A stretch of 64,000 nucleotides of DNA from NCBI GenBank assembly GCA_003220225.1, contig QHRU01000032.1:98898-162897 (forward strand). The letters run 5' to 3'. The notes under the pieces are model-generated. The model made no database searches. It saw only the letters and a list, made by a program, of their open reading frames with translations, and had not been told where the DNA came from. Numbering within the stretch: the stretch's first letter is position 1; each line of letters begins with the position of its first letter. The position numbers and the translations under genes were made by a program. Source of the DNA: Candidatus Rokuibacteriota bacterium. GTDB taxonomy: Bacteria > Methylomirabilota > Methylomirabilia > Rokubacteriales > CSP1-6. Below, one piece after another: positions 1 to 7,745 of this stretch.

Positions 1-66
1 GAGCCGCTCGAGGAGTTCGCGCGGCGCGCCTCCGACAACGCGCGCCGGCTGCTCCGTCTGGGCTGA
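1..66 (+). CDS. C-terminal end of an unidentified protein (partial)
   Basis: Only the last 21 codons are inside the window, ending in NARRLLRLG and a TGA whose A is the first base of the next start codon (TGATG). A tail of the type SDNARRLLxL is common at the C-terminus of metal-dependent amidohydrolases, but 21 residues are not enough to name the family. The one-base stop/start overlap suggests translational coupling with the M28 peptidase that follows. Confidence 0.5.
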   Translation, partial: EPLEEFARRASDNARRLLRLG

Positions 67-998
67 TGTCGCTGCGCGACGTCGGCTTCTTCCTGCGCGG
101 GCGGCTCAACCGGGCGGCCAACCGCGTGCTGAATCGCGGGACGCGTGCGCACGCCGAGACACCGACGCCCCTCAGCGAGGTGCTGGGCGGACCCCGAACG
201 CCGCTGGCCCTGTCATGCCTGCTCACCGCGCGCGACAACGCCGCGCGCGAGGCGGCGGTGGCGAGCTGGCTCGGCGCGCGCGGCGTGCCGTTCACACGGC
301 ACCGGTTCGCGACGTTCGAGGGCCGCGGCGACAACTACATCGTCGATGTCGGCAGCGGCGACCGCACGCTCGTCCTCGTCGCGCATCACGACGCGGTGCC
401 CGCCAGCCCCGGCGCCAACGACAACGCCGCCTCCGTCGCGATTTTGCTGACGCTGCTCGAGCGGCTGGCCGCGGCGCCGCCGTCGCGGCTGCGCGTTCGG
501 CTGCTCTTCCCGGCCTGCGAGGAGCTGGGCTACCTCGGCTCGCGCGCCTACGTCCGCGATGCCGCGCTCGACCGGATCGCCGGCGTCCTGAGCCTCGAGC
601 TGTGCGGGATGGGCGACACGCTGGCGATCTGGGACGCGGGTACGGAGACGCCATTCCTGCGGACGGTACGCGGCGCCTTCGAGAACGTCGGCCGCCGCGC
701 CGACGAGACCTACCACGTCGTCGGGCGCATCCCCGTGTTCGGCAGCGACCACCGCGCGTTCGCGGCGGCCGGCATTCCCGCCTACGGCCTCACCGTGGTG
801 CCGGCGGCGGAGGCCGACGCGCTGCGTGCCTTCGTGTTCAACCCGATGAAGAGCGCGTTCCGCGCCGTCAAGCGACGCCCGGTGCCGTTCGCCACCTACC
901 ACACGACGCGCGACGCGCTCGCGACGCTGGACGGCGGCGCCCTCGACGCCGTGGTGCAGGCGCTGGAGGCGGTGGTGGAGGAAGCCGCGCGCTCGTGA
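66..998 (+). CDS. M28-family zinc peptidase
   Basis: A 310-residue protein with the M28 di-zinc signature: H107-x-D109 in AHHDA, the bridging Asp119 in GANDN, the Glu pair E152-E153 in CEELGYLGS, and a late GSDHRAF that supplies the final histidine. The family hydrolyses N-terminal residues from peptides or deacylates amino acids; the exact substrate cannot be read from sequence. No signal peptide or membrane segment is visible, so it is probably cytoplasmic. It starts on the ATG that overlaps the preceding stop and ends in GTGA, which overlaps the start of a decayed metallophosphoesterase. Family call is firm; specificity unknown. Confidence 0.85.
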   Translation: MSLRDVGFFLRGRLNRAANRVLNRGTRAHAETPTPLSEVLGGPRTPLALSCLLTARDNAAREAAVASWLGARGVPFTRHRFATFEGRGDNYIVDVGSGDRTLVLVAHHDAVPASPGANDNAASVAILLTLLERLAAAPPSRLRVRLLFPACEELGYLGSRAYVRDAALDRIAGVLSLELCGMGDTLAIWDAGTETPFLRTVRGAFENVGRRADETYHVVGRIPVFGSDHRAFAAAGIPAYGLTVVPAAEADALRAFVFNPMKSAFRAVKRRPVPFATYHTTRDALATLDGGALDAVVQALEAVVEEAARS

Positions 999-1317
999 GG
1001 CGGCTCCGGCTCATTGCTGCCGTCGTGTTGGTCACGGCCTTCGGGTTTGGAGTGTGGGCCTTCGCTTCCGAGCCAGCTTCGCTCACCACGAGAACCCACG
1101 AGTTGTTCATACCCAGCTTGCTGGCCTACGTGTTGCCGTGCTCGCCGATCTGCATGTCGGCTCTCCCTTCACGAACAGTCTGAAGCCAGACCTGATCGTC
1201 ATCCCGGGAGATTTCGTCATTCATGGGGTCCGGGGCGGCACCTTCGTAGCGCCGGAGGACGCGGCTGCCGTTCTTGCGCGGTTGACAGCGCCGAAGAGGG
1301 ACGTCATTTGTTTGTGA
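995..1317 (+). pseudogene. Frameshifted, truncated metallophosphoesterase
   Basis: A GTG at 995 (overlapping the previous stop) opens a frame encoding an N-terminal membrane segment (LIAAVVLVTAFGFGVWAFA) followed by EPASLTTRTHEL, which is then lost. From about 1105 a different frame continues with GLRVAVLADLHVGSPF and PDLIVIPGDFV, the D-x-H and GD motifs of calcineurin-like (YaeI-type) phosphoesterases. Between SPF and PDLIV the usual spacer of several tens of residues is shortened, and the gene stops at 1317, long before the GNHD and GHxH metal ligands. So there is one frameshift, one internal deletion and a missing C-terminal two thirds. It is unlikely to be functional. Confidence 0.75.
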
Positions 1318-1402
1318 GCCCCGGTTTGGGAACGAGCATACTTCCGGTGCGATTCAGAGTCCCCCCTGAGGTGACATTGCTCGTACTTCATCCGAACAAA
1401 GG

Positions 1403-1657
1403 CTAGCGAGACAGCAGGCGGCGGCTGCGGTCGGCGTCCGCGCGGGGCACCAATAAGATGACCTCGCCCTGCGAGCCGACCGTGAACGGATGGACCGAGT
1501 GCGCGATGCGGGAGCGCGCGACGACCGGGATGCCCTCGCTCTCGAAGAGGCCCTTCACGACCAGCGCCTCGCGTTGGTCGCAGCGGTGGACTTCAACCAG
1601 CTCGGAGCGATCGCTCTCGCCGGCGGGACGCTTCGGGAACGGAATCACCTGGCCCAT
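1403..1657 (-). CDS. DUF2007-type small protein
   Basis: About 84 residues beginning MGQVIPFPKRP. The body reads ELVEVHRCDQREALVVKGLF followed by SEGIPVVARSR and GEVILLVPRADADRS, the layout of DUF2007 ('putative signal transducing protein') domains, which form a small alpha/beta fold of unknown role. An upstream ATG at 1684 would add nine residues. I prefer 1657 because a TATCAT box lies nine bases before it, the spacing seen at several other operon-leading genes here. It is alone on this strand, facing the decayed phosphoesterase. Confidence 0.7.
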   Translation of the reverse strand: MGQVIPFPKRPAGESDRSELVEVHRCDQREALVVKGLFESEGIPVVARSRIAHSVHPFTVGSQGEVILLVPRADADRSRRLLSR

Positions 1658-1734
1658 GGGGTCCCGATGATAACGCAGGTCCATGAAAATCCGTTCCGGG
1701 GCGTAAAATCAGCCCAGCATGCAGGAGGTGGGTC

Positions 1735-3021
1735 GTGGACAAGTACGAATACTTCCGAGGCCTTCCCGAGGTCGGCATCGTCCCGCGCGCCCCGCACGCC
1801 GGCCCGCTGCTGCGCCACGTCTACGAGCAGGAGCACGGCCGTGGCGGCTTCTCCGGAAAGGTCGCGCACACCTACCACCTCTATCCGCCGACGAACTGGC
1901 TGCCGGGCGAGACGCGCGTGCTGGACGGCTTCGCGCCGGCGTGGGAGTCGCCGCTGCAGCCGATCGGCGGCACCCATCTGCTGCTGAGCGTCGCGCCCGC
2001 GGAGCCGGCGCGCGACCTCTATCGCGGGATGGCGCGGATCGTCGCCAACGCCACCGCCGCCATGAACGTCACCGCGCCCGCGGCCCCGATGGATTACTTC
2101 TTCGAGCACCACTCGGCCACGATGGTCTTCTTCGTCCACGAGGGCCGCGGCACGCTCGAGACGACGTTCGGGCCGATCGAGTACAAGAAGGGCGACTTCC
2201 TGATCGTTCCCAAGGGCATCGCGCACCGCTTCGAGCTGGGCGCCGGCCGCCACTATTACTGGATGTACGAGTCGTTCGCGGGCGACCCGGAGAAGGCGGA
2301 GTCGCCGAGCACCGGCCGCTTCATCACCCACAGCGAGAGCGACTATCGCTATCCGCGCTCGCTCGACACGCGCAACGAGGCGGGGCGCTTCGACATCGTC
2401 TCCAAGGTCGGCGACGTCTACACGCGGCGCGTCCACCCGACGCACCCCTTCGACGTGGTGGGCTGGCGCGGCGACTACCTGCCGTACCGTTTCGCCGTCG
2501 AGGACGTGCGCCCGCTCGTGGCCGACCGCTCGCACGTGCCGCCGTCGGGGCACACGGTCTTCACGCTCCCCGGCTGCTATCTCTGCGTGTTCACCGTGCG
2601 CTCGGTGGAGAAGGAAGGGATGTGGCTGCCGTTCTTCCACCGCAACTTCGACTACCTCGAGACGCTCGGTTATCACTTCGGCGACTTCTTCAGCGGCGGC
2701 GGCGTGGTCGGCCCCGGCATGGTGACGCTGCACCCCGTCGGCCTGCCGCACGGGCCGAAGCCGCGCGCCATCGAGAAGTGGCTGGACGGCAAGGCGGGCG
2801 CCGTCCACAACGAGGTCGCGGTGATGGCCGACTTCGCCAACCCGACGCGCGTGTCGGCGTTCGCGCTGGGGCTGCGACGCGCCGACTACATGGACACGTG
2901 GAGCGGCTACACCACGGAGCCGCGCTTCACCTGGCGCGCCGACCGCCTGGACGAGATCCGGCGCGCCGCCGAGCGCCTCACCGACGCGCGCGACACGCTG
3001 ACGCCGCCCGAGGGGGACTGA
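1735..3021 (+). CDS. Homogentisate 1,2-dioxygenase-family ring-cleavage enzyme
   Basis: A 428-residue double-cupin protein that lines up with homogentisate 1,2-dioxygenase: VFFVHEGRGTLET in the N-terminal cupin, PFFHRN in the catalytic cupin and LPHGPKP near the C-terminus. The iron ligands correspond to H302, E309 and H339; the human enzyme has H335, E341, H371, so one residue is inserted between the first two ligands and the rest of the spacing is kept. The GTG start has a clear AGGAGG six bases upstream (1723-1728). Homogentisate cleavage is the parsimonious reaction, but there is no fahA or maiA next door and the protein is divergent, so another dihydroxylated aromatic acid is possible. 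An NTF2-like protein follows 19 bases on. Confidence 0.75.
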   Translation: MDKYEYFRGLPEVGIVPRAPHAGPLLRHVYEQEHGRGGFSGKVAHTYHLYPPTNWLPGETRVLDGFAPAWESPLQPIGGTHLLLSVAPAEPARDLYRGMARIVANATAAMNVTAPAAPMDYFFEHHSATMVFFVHEGRGTLETTFGPIEYKKGDFLIVPKGIAHRFELGAGRHYYWMYESFAGDPEKAESPSTGRFITHSESDYRYPRSLDTRNEAGRFDIVSKVGDVYTRRVHPTHPFDVVGWRGDYLPYRFAVEDVRPLVADRSHVPPSGHTVFTLPGCYLCVFTVRSVEKEGMWLPFFHRNFDYLETLGYHFGDFFSGGGVVGPGMVTLHPVGLPHGPKPRAIEKWLDGKAGAVHNEVAVMADFANPTRVSAFALGLRRADYMDTWSGYTTEPRFTWRADRLDEIRRAAERLTDARDTLTPPEGD

Positions 3022-3040
3022 GACGCCGAGGAGGAACGAG

Positions 3041-3400
3041 ATGAACGATCACGACGCCCTGCTCGAGCTCAACCGCGACTACATCCGATCGGTGCAGACC
3101 TCCGACGTGCGCCGGTTCGACGAGATCCTGGCGGACGATTTCCTGTGCAGCAATCCCGACGGCTCGCTCGTGGACCGGAAGGACTTCCTGAAGCAGACCG
3201 CGGTGCCGGTCAAGATCTCCAATCTCGAGGCCCGCGACGTCAACGTGCGAGTCATGGGCGACGTCGCGATCATCCACGCGCGGACGACGTACACGCTGCC
3301 GGACGGCCGGCCGGGCGCGGGTCGCTACACGGACGTGTGGGCGCGGCGCGCCGGCCGGTGGCTGGCCGTCTCGGCGCACGTCACGCGCCTGGGCGTCTAG
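3041..3400 (+). CDS. NTF2-like (SnoaL/DUF4440) protein
   Basis: A 119-residue single-domain protein with the cone-shaped NTF2-like pattern: an N-terminal helix pair (LLELNRDYIRSVQ, FDEILADDFLCSN), then alternating strands ending TDVWARRAGRWLAVSAHVT, the DUF4440 signature end. Members are small-molecule isomerases, dehydratases or ligand-binding proteins. GAGGAGG lies a few bases before the ATG. The tight spacing to the dioxygenase suggests one transcript and perhaps a role in the same catabolic step, which is inference only. Confidence 0.75.
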   Translation: MNDHDALLELNRDYIRSVQTSDVRRFDEILADDFLCSNPDGSLVDRKDFLKQTAVPVKISNLEARDVNVRVMGDVAIIHARTTYTLPDGRPGAGRYTDVWARRAGRWLAVSAHVTRLGV

Positions 3401-3444
3401 AGGCCGTACCGGTCGAACAACCGCTGATCGCGTCGGCGAGAGGT

Positions 3445-4587
3445 CTAGTCCTCGTTGCAGGGTACGCGCTTCTTGAAGTACGTGTCGAAGCAGATCACCG
3501 GATCTCGCGGGGCCGGCTCGGGAGTCTGAGGAGCGACCAGAAACCACACGGCGCTGTAGAGGGCGTCTGCGATTTCCGCATGACCGGAAGCGTTCGGGTG
3601 CATCGATCCGAACGGGTCGCCCTGAGCCGTGATCGAGTCGAGCAGCGTGTTGACGTAACGCGGATTGCCCCACGTCCACCACGACGGGCTCGGGAAGTCG
3701 GTGCAATATCCGTGGGTGCTGAACCGGCTGGAGATCCCCGAAACGAACGCCCAGGCCGGATGACTCCCCGGCGCCGTGTTGGCGCGAAACACGGCATCCT
3801 GGATGGCCGCATTGAGCGGGGCGATCACGGCGATCGATGCCCACGTGGCTTCGTCTTCGCTGATGCCGTCGAAGCCTGCGAAGCCCGGAACGACCGGGTT
3901 TCCGCAGCGGAGGCCCCACAGGCCGATGGTCGGGTCGGGGTACTCGGTGACGACAACGAAGCGAATCGTCCCTGCCGCCCCCGAATTTACGGCGGCGAAG
4001 ACCTCATCGAGCCGTCGGGGAAGGTCAGCGAGCAGCATGGACGTCAGGCTCGTGAGAATGGGATCGATCTCGCAAAACGTCGCCGGATCGAGGCAGGCCT
4101 TCACGATCGAGGAGAATCCGATATCGTTGCCGCCGATCGACAGCGTGAGAGCGTCGATCGGCGTGCCGCCAAAGCGCGACTTGATCGTGGCGAACTGACC
4201 GCCGGAACCGAGCAGGGATTGCGGGCCACTCCCCTGCGACCCTCCGCCGGGCGGCGTGGCGCCGGTTACGGAGCCGGTGCAGGCCACCGAGGCGAACGCC
4301 ACCGGTTTGTAGCCGCCCAGTTGGGCCGCCGCGACAGCGGCGCCGGCCAGCGTCGAGCGGTGGCAAGGCTGGGCGAGACCATCGGTGTCATCGCCGCGCC
4401 AGACCGGAAACGCCGAAGGCGAGCCGTCGGCCGCGCCCTCTCCCGACGCATACGAGTCTCCGGCCGAGACGATCACCACCTGGGCTGCCGCGGGTGACGC
4501 AACGAGCGTGGCGTAGGTCCCGGCGACGAGCACGGTGAGCGCAACCATGGAAAGTGCGCGCGCGAGCGTACGGCCAAGACAGTCCAT
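3445..4587 (-). CDS. Secreted SGNH/GDSL esterase
   Basis: A protein of about 380 residues with an N-terminal signal peptide ending in SPAAAQ and a mature part opening with VVIVSAGDSYASGEG (block I; nucleophile Ser around residue 46 of the longer frame). Block III is SIGGNDIGF and block V is MHPNASGH, which together give the Ser-Asn-His set of SGNH hydrolases. The type with an insert of paired cysteines resembles actinobacterial secreted lipases and esterases. GGAGGA precedes the ATG at 4587; a GTG three bases earlier is an alternative. Local base composition is less GC-rich than in the neighbours, and 4588-4816 upstream holds no gene, so this may be an acquired cassette. Substrate unknown. 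Confidence 0.85.
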   Translation of the reverse strand: MDCLGRTLARALSMVALTVLVAGTYATLVASPAAAQVVIVSAGDSYASGEGAADGSPSAFPVWRGDDTDGLAQPCHRSTLAGAAVAAAQLGGYKPVAFASVACTGSVTGATPPGGGSQGSGPQSLLGSGGQFATIKSRFGGTPIDALTLSIGGNDIGFSSIVKACLDPATFCEIDPILTSLTSMLLADLPRRLDEVFAAVNSGAAGTIRFVVVTEYPDPTIGLWGLRCGNPVVPGFAGFDGISEDEATWASIAVIAPLNAAIQDAVFRANTAPGSHPAWAFVSGISSRFSTHGYCTDFPSPSWWTWGNPRYVNTLLDSITAQGDPFGSMHPNASGHAEIADALYSAVWFLVAPQTPEPAPRDPVICFDTYFKKRVPCNED

Positions 4588-4816
4588 CACAGTCGTCCTC
4601 CGACACGCGAGGTGCTTCGTTCACTGCATCGCTGGAAACGACGGCCGTCCCTCAGCACTATGGCGATACGGCAAGAGATGTGCCTGGCCTGCGCGCGCGT
4701 AAATAGTCGATTCGACGGACCAGAGAATTCGCTGCCGTCGAACAGCGGGCACGATCCGGCGCCTGCTTCGGGCGTTTTGCCGCGTGACGATGCGGAGCCG
4801 CGGGGGGCTGGCGGAC

Positions 4817-5767
4817 CTAAAGGTCGCGCGCGGCGGGCAGGCCGGGCAGCGACGTCGCGGCGCGGACGCCGCGCGCGATCGCGCGCGCGACGGCGTCGGC
4901 CGCGGCCAGGCCCAGCCGCGTGAGATCGGCGCCGACGTCGCCGACCGAGAGCGCGAAGAGCGCGTCGCCGTCGAACGCGGTGTGGGGCGGCGACAGCGCG
5001 CGCGCGAACCCCACCAGGCCGAGCGCGGCCAGCTTGGCGGCCTCCGGCTTCGACAGCCGCGCGTTGGTGGCGACGACGCCGACCGTGGTGTGGCCGGGCC
5101 CCGCGAAGCGACCCAGCGCGCCGCCCTCGCGCAGCGCGCGCGCCGTGTCGACCAGGCGCCGGCCGTCGGCGGCGTCGCGGGTGCCGGCGATCAGCGCGCC
5201 GGTGTCCGGGTCGCGCACGTCACCGACCGCGTTGACGACGACCAGCGCGCCGACGGTCGCGTCGTCCACGCGCGCGCTCGCGGTGCCGACACCGCCACGC
5301 ATCGCGCGGGCCACGCCGAAGAGCTTGCCGACCGAGGCGCCCGTGCCCGCGCCCACGCTGCCCTCGGCGATCGCGCCGGGCGCCGCCGCGGCGGCCGCCG
5401 CATAGCCCATCTCGCGCGTCGGCCGCGCCTTCGGATCGCCGACGCTGAGGTCGAAGATGAACGCGCCCGGCACGTGCGGGACCACGGTCGGCCCGACGGC
5501 GAACCCGGCGCCGCGCTCCTCGAGCCAGCGCATCACGCCCCACACCGTCTCGCCGCCGAAGCGGCTGCCACCCCCGAGCACGACGCCCTGCACGGTGGGC
5601 ACGAGGTGACGCGGGTCGAGGAAGTCGAGGCCGAGCACGTCGTTGGCGCCGCCGCGCAGCTCGACGCCGCCGACGGCGGGCCGGTCGCAGAGCACGACGG
5701 TCACGCCGGTGAGCCCGGCCGCGTCGGTGGCGTGACCGACGCGCACGCCGGGCACGTCGGTGATCAG
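4817..5767 (-). CDS. P1-family peptidase (DmpA/L-aminopeptidase type)
   Basis: About 316 residues matching the P1 family throughout: ITDVPGVRVGHATD at the N-terminus, GGGSRFGGETVWGVMRWLEE, GALVVVNAVGDV and HTTVGVVATNARLSKPEAAK. P1 enzymes are N-terminal-nucleophile hydrolases that self-cleave before a Ser/Thr and remove N-terminal amino acids or cleave beta-peptides. The conserved ITDVPGV begins directly after a CTG whose last two bases are part of the upstream gene's TGA (CTGA). No ATG, GTG or TTG fits better except a GTG four codons later at 5755, so a CTG start is proposed. Last gene of a three-gene overlapping operon. Confidence 0.85.
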   Translation of the reverse strand: MITDVPGVRVGHATDAAGLTGVTVVLCDRPAVGGVELRGGANDVLGLDFLDPRHLVPTVQGVVLGGGSRFGGETVWGVMRWLEERGAGFAVGPTVVPHVPGAFIFDLSVGDPKARPTREMGYAAAAAAAPGAIAEGSVGAGTGASVGKLFGVARAMRGGVGTASARVDDATVGALVVVNAVGDVRDPDTGALIAGTRDAADGRRLVDTARALREGGALGRFAGPGHTTVGVVATNARLSKPEAAKLAALGLVGFARALSPPHTAFDGDALFALSVGDVGADLTRLGLAAADAVARAIARGVRAATSLPGLPAARDL

Positions 5768-6891
5768 GGCTTGCGGCTCACGTCGGCGGCGCGCAGCCGG
5801 CCGGCCGCGACCTCGCCGGCGATCTCCAGCGCGCGGCGCGCCAGCCCCGTCGCGAACGGCTGGTGCGCGACCTCCCGCGTCTCGTCGGCCAGCGCGGCGG
5901 CGGCCGCGCGCGCGAGGCCGGCCGGCTCCGGGCGGGCGGTGGCGTCGAACACGAAGGCCATCTCGTCGAGCCGCCGCGCCCAGCGTCGGCGCGCGTCGGG
6001 CACCAGCTCGCGCTCGACGATGCGCGTCACGATCGCCGCCTCGCGCTCGGCCTTGATGTGGTCGGATACGACCAGGCGGCTCTCGCGCGCCTCGAGCAGC
6101 GCGAGCGCGTCCGACTGCACGGACTCGGGGTCGAGGAACCACGACGCGAGCTCGGGGAGGGCGAGAAGCTCGCCCGCGCGCTCGAAAAGCGGAGTGTCCG
6201 CGGCGGGGGGGTCTGGGGGGCCATGTCGGGGCCCCCCAGCTCCAGCATGAAGGCCACGCGCGCTCTCGAAAGGCGCTTTCCATCGATCGAAGGCGGCGGG
6301 CGGCGTCGTCCCGAGCGTCGCGTGCAGCGTCAGCGCCTCGACGACGGCCCTCAGGGCACGCGCGGGCTCGACCGCGATCCACGGCAGCTTCTGCGAGGCG
6401 CGGAGCGACTTCAGCTCCTCCTCGAGTCGCTTCTTGGTGATGTCGCCGCCCGCGACGTCGAGGATGCCGGCGGTGTCGTTGACGATCAGCGAGCAGAGGG
6501 TGGCGCCGCCGAAGCCGCCCTCGAAGAGCACCCACACCGCGCGCGAGCCCGTGCCGTCGATGCCGGAGAGCCAGGCGCGCACCGCGCGCTCGGGCCGCCG
6601 CTCGACGACGAGCCGGCGTGGAGGCTTGGCGGGGGTGGCGACGCCCTGCTGCGAGAGACGGTAGAGGGCGCGCCTGCCCGCGCGCCGCACGCCGCGCGCC
6701 GCCTCGTCGCCGGCGAGCGTGGTGAGCACGGGCAGCGCCGCGGCGCCGTGCGCGGCGGCGAAGTCGCGCAGCGCTGTCTCCAGCACGGGCTCGGCGGCCG
6801 CGGCGAGCGTCTGACGGGCGGCGGCGTCGAGACGCCTCGGCTCGGCCAGCGCCGCCTCGAGGACGGCGCGGCAGGCCGCGGAATCCGTCAT
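5764..6891 (-). CDS. Conserved hypothetical protein, 375 aa
   Basis: I do not recognise the family. The N-terminal third is helical and Ala/Arg-rich like an armadillo-type repeat (GAAALPVLTTLAGDEAARG). A middle part reads GSRAVWVLFEGGFGGATLCS followed by LIVNDTAGILDVAGGDITKKRL. The C-terminal third contains helices rich in Glu/Arg (SDHIKAEREAAIVTRIVER). It starts on an ATG that overlaps the stop of the 169-residue gene upstream (ATGA) and ends overlapping the P1 peptidase start, so the three are almost certainly co-translated. Around codons 217-245 the protein has a Gly/Pro/His-rich low-complexity stretch encoded by a G-rich palindrome, which looks like an inserted linker. Confidence 0.7.
   Translation of the reverse strand: MTDSAACRAVLEAALAEPRRLDAAARQTLAAAAEPVLETALRDFAAAHGAAALPVLTTLAGDEAARGVRRAGRRALYRLSQQGVATPAKPPRRLVVERRPERAVRAWLSGIDGTGSRAVWVLFEGGFGGATLCSLIVNDTAGILDVAGGDITKKRLEEELKSLRASQKLPWIAVEPARALRAVVEALTLHATLGTTPPAAFDRWKAPFESARGLHAGAGGPRHGPPDPPAADTPLFERAGELLALPELASWFLDPESVQSDALALLEARESRLVVSDHIKAEREAAIVTRIVERELVPDARRRWARRLDEMAFVFDATARPEPAGLARAAAAALADETREVAHQPFATGLARRALEIAGEVAAGRLRAADVSRKP
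6190..6240. repeat. G-rich palindrome inside a coding region
   Basis: A run of G followed by a hairpin with arms CTGGGGGGCC and GGGGCCCCCCAG around a short loop (about 6214-6239). It resembles the second hairpin of the bipartite repeat family found at 38, 53, 54 and 62 kb. Here it is translated in frame within the 375-residue protein as a Gly/Pro-rich linker without breaking the frame. Confidence 0.55.
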
Positions 6892-7397
6892 ACGAGGAAC
6901 GGCAACGAGGGGCCGGCGCCGAAGTGGACGCGGCGGGTGTAGTCGAGCGCGCGCGCGTAGCCCTCGAAGCTGTCGGCGAGCCGGCCGAAGAGCGGGCCGC
7001 CGGCGGGACGCACGGGGCGCGCGCTGGCGCGGTCGTGCTCGGAGACATAGCGATACGCGCGCGTGCCCTGCGTCACGTAGTAGCCGCACGAGGCCATGCG
7101 CTCGACCCGCTCGCGGAACACGCCGAGCATGAACAGCGTGTAGTCGCCGATGTGGCGTCGCAGGGTGACCTCGCGCTCGGGCGCGAACCAGCCCTCCTGC
7201 CAGAGCGCCTGCGTCTCGAGGAGGAGGTCGACGACGGTCTCGAGACGCTGACCGGTGATACCGCGGGGGAAGAGCTGCTCGGTGCGCGCGAAGCGTGTGA
7301 GGAGGTCGGCGAGGTAGCCGGCCGCCGCCTCGTCGTGGAGCGCCAGATCGCGGAAGCTCGCCCGCACGGCGCGGTCGAAGAAGCTGCGAAGCTCCAC
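6888..7397 (-). CDS. Conserved hypothetical helical protein, 169 aa
   Basis: An all-helical, Arg/Glu/Leu-rich protein of unrecognised family, starting V/M-ELRSFFDRAVRAS and containing GYLADLLTRFARTEQLFPRG and RRHIGDYTLFMLGVFRERV. The start is a GTG at 7397 preceded at six bases by TATGAT, with no Shine-Dalgarno, which suggests a leaderless mRNA. Its stop overlaps the ATG of the 375-residue gene. It faces the 103-residue membrane coiled-coil gene across a 36-base divergent promoter. A link with the downstream peptidase is suggested only by the operon. Confidence 0.7.
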   Translation of the reverse strand: MELRSFFDRAVRASFRDLALHDEAAAGYLADLLTRFARTEQLFPRGITGQRLETVVDLLLETQALWQEGWFAPEREVTLRRHIGDYTLFMLGVFRERVERMASCGYYVTQGTRAYRYVSEHDRASARPVRPAGGPLFGRLADSFEGYARALDYTRRVHFGAGPSLPFLV

Positions 7398-7403
7398 AAG
7401 CGC

Positions 7404-7427
7404 ATCATAACAGACTTCGGCTAGAAT
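7404..7427. promoter_or_regulatory. Divergent leaderless promoter pair
   Basis: The 36-base gap between divergent genes holds TATGAT (minus strand, 7409-7404), six bases before the GTG at 7397, and TAGAAT (plus strand, 7422-7427), six bases before the GTG at 7434. Both fit a -10 box placed so that transcription would begin at or next to the start codon. No convincing -35 was seen. Confidence 0.45.
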
Positions 7428-7433
7428 CCGCCC

Positions 7434-7745
7434 GTGCCGGACGGTCCGCGCGGGGCGTTCCCCTGGTTTCTCGTCGTTGCCTGCGCGCTGCTCGCCGCGC
7501 TCCTTGCCTACACGCTCTTTGTCGGCTATCTGCCGGCCAAGCAGCGCGTCGCGCGTCTGGAGCGCGAGCTGAAGGACCTCTACGCGCGCGAGGCGGACCT
7601 GCAGACGAAGCTCGCGCAGAACGAGCAGCGCCACGCGCTGCGCGAGCGCCAGCTCTCGGCGGTGACGGCGGAGCGCGACGCCATCGCCCGGCGCCTGGAG
7701 GATCTGGAGCGCGAGGTGGCCGCCTTGCGTGGCCGGCGTCGCTAG
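7434..7745 (+). CDS. Small membrane-anchored coiled-coil protein
   Basis: A 103-residue protein with one N-terminal transmembrane helix (about residues 9-30, FPWFLVVACALLAALLAYTL) followed by a continuous charged coiled coil (KQRVARLERELKDLYAREAD, then RDAIARRLEDLEREVAALRG). This is the layout of small envelope or cell-division scaffolds, but no specific family is recognisable. GTG start. The stop TAG shares three bases (CTAG palindrome) with the stop of the convergent thiolase gene. Confidence 0.65.
   Translation: MPDGPRGAFPWFLVVACALLAALLAYTLFVGYLPAKQRVARLERELKDLYAREADLQTKLAQNEQRHALRERQLSAVTAERDAIARRLEDLEREVAALRGRRR

Noticed and set aside
1318..1402. Less GC-rich stretch as an integration site
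   Set aside because: No direct repeats, tRNA or integrase; it is probably the decayed remainder of the phosphoesterase gene.
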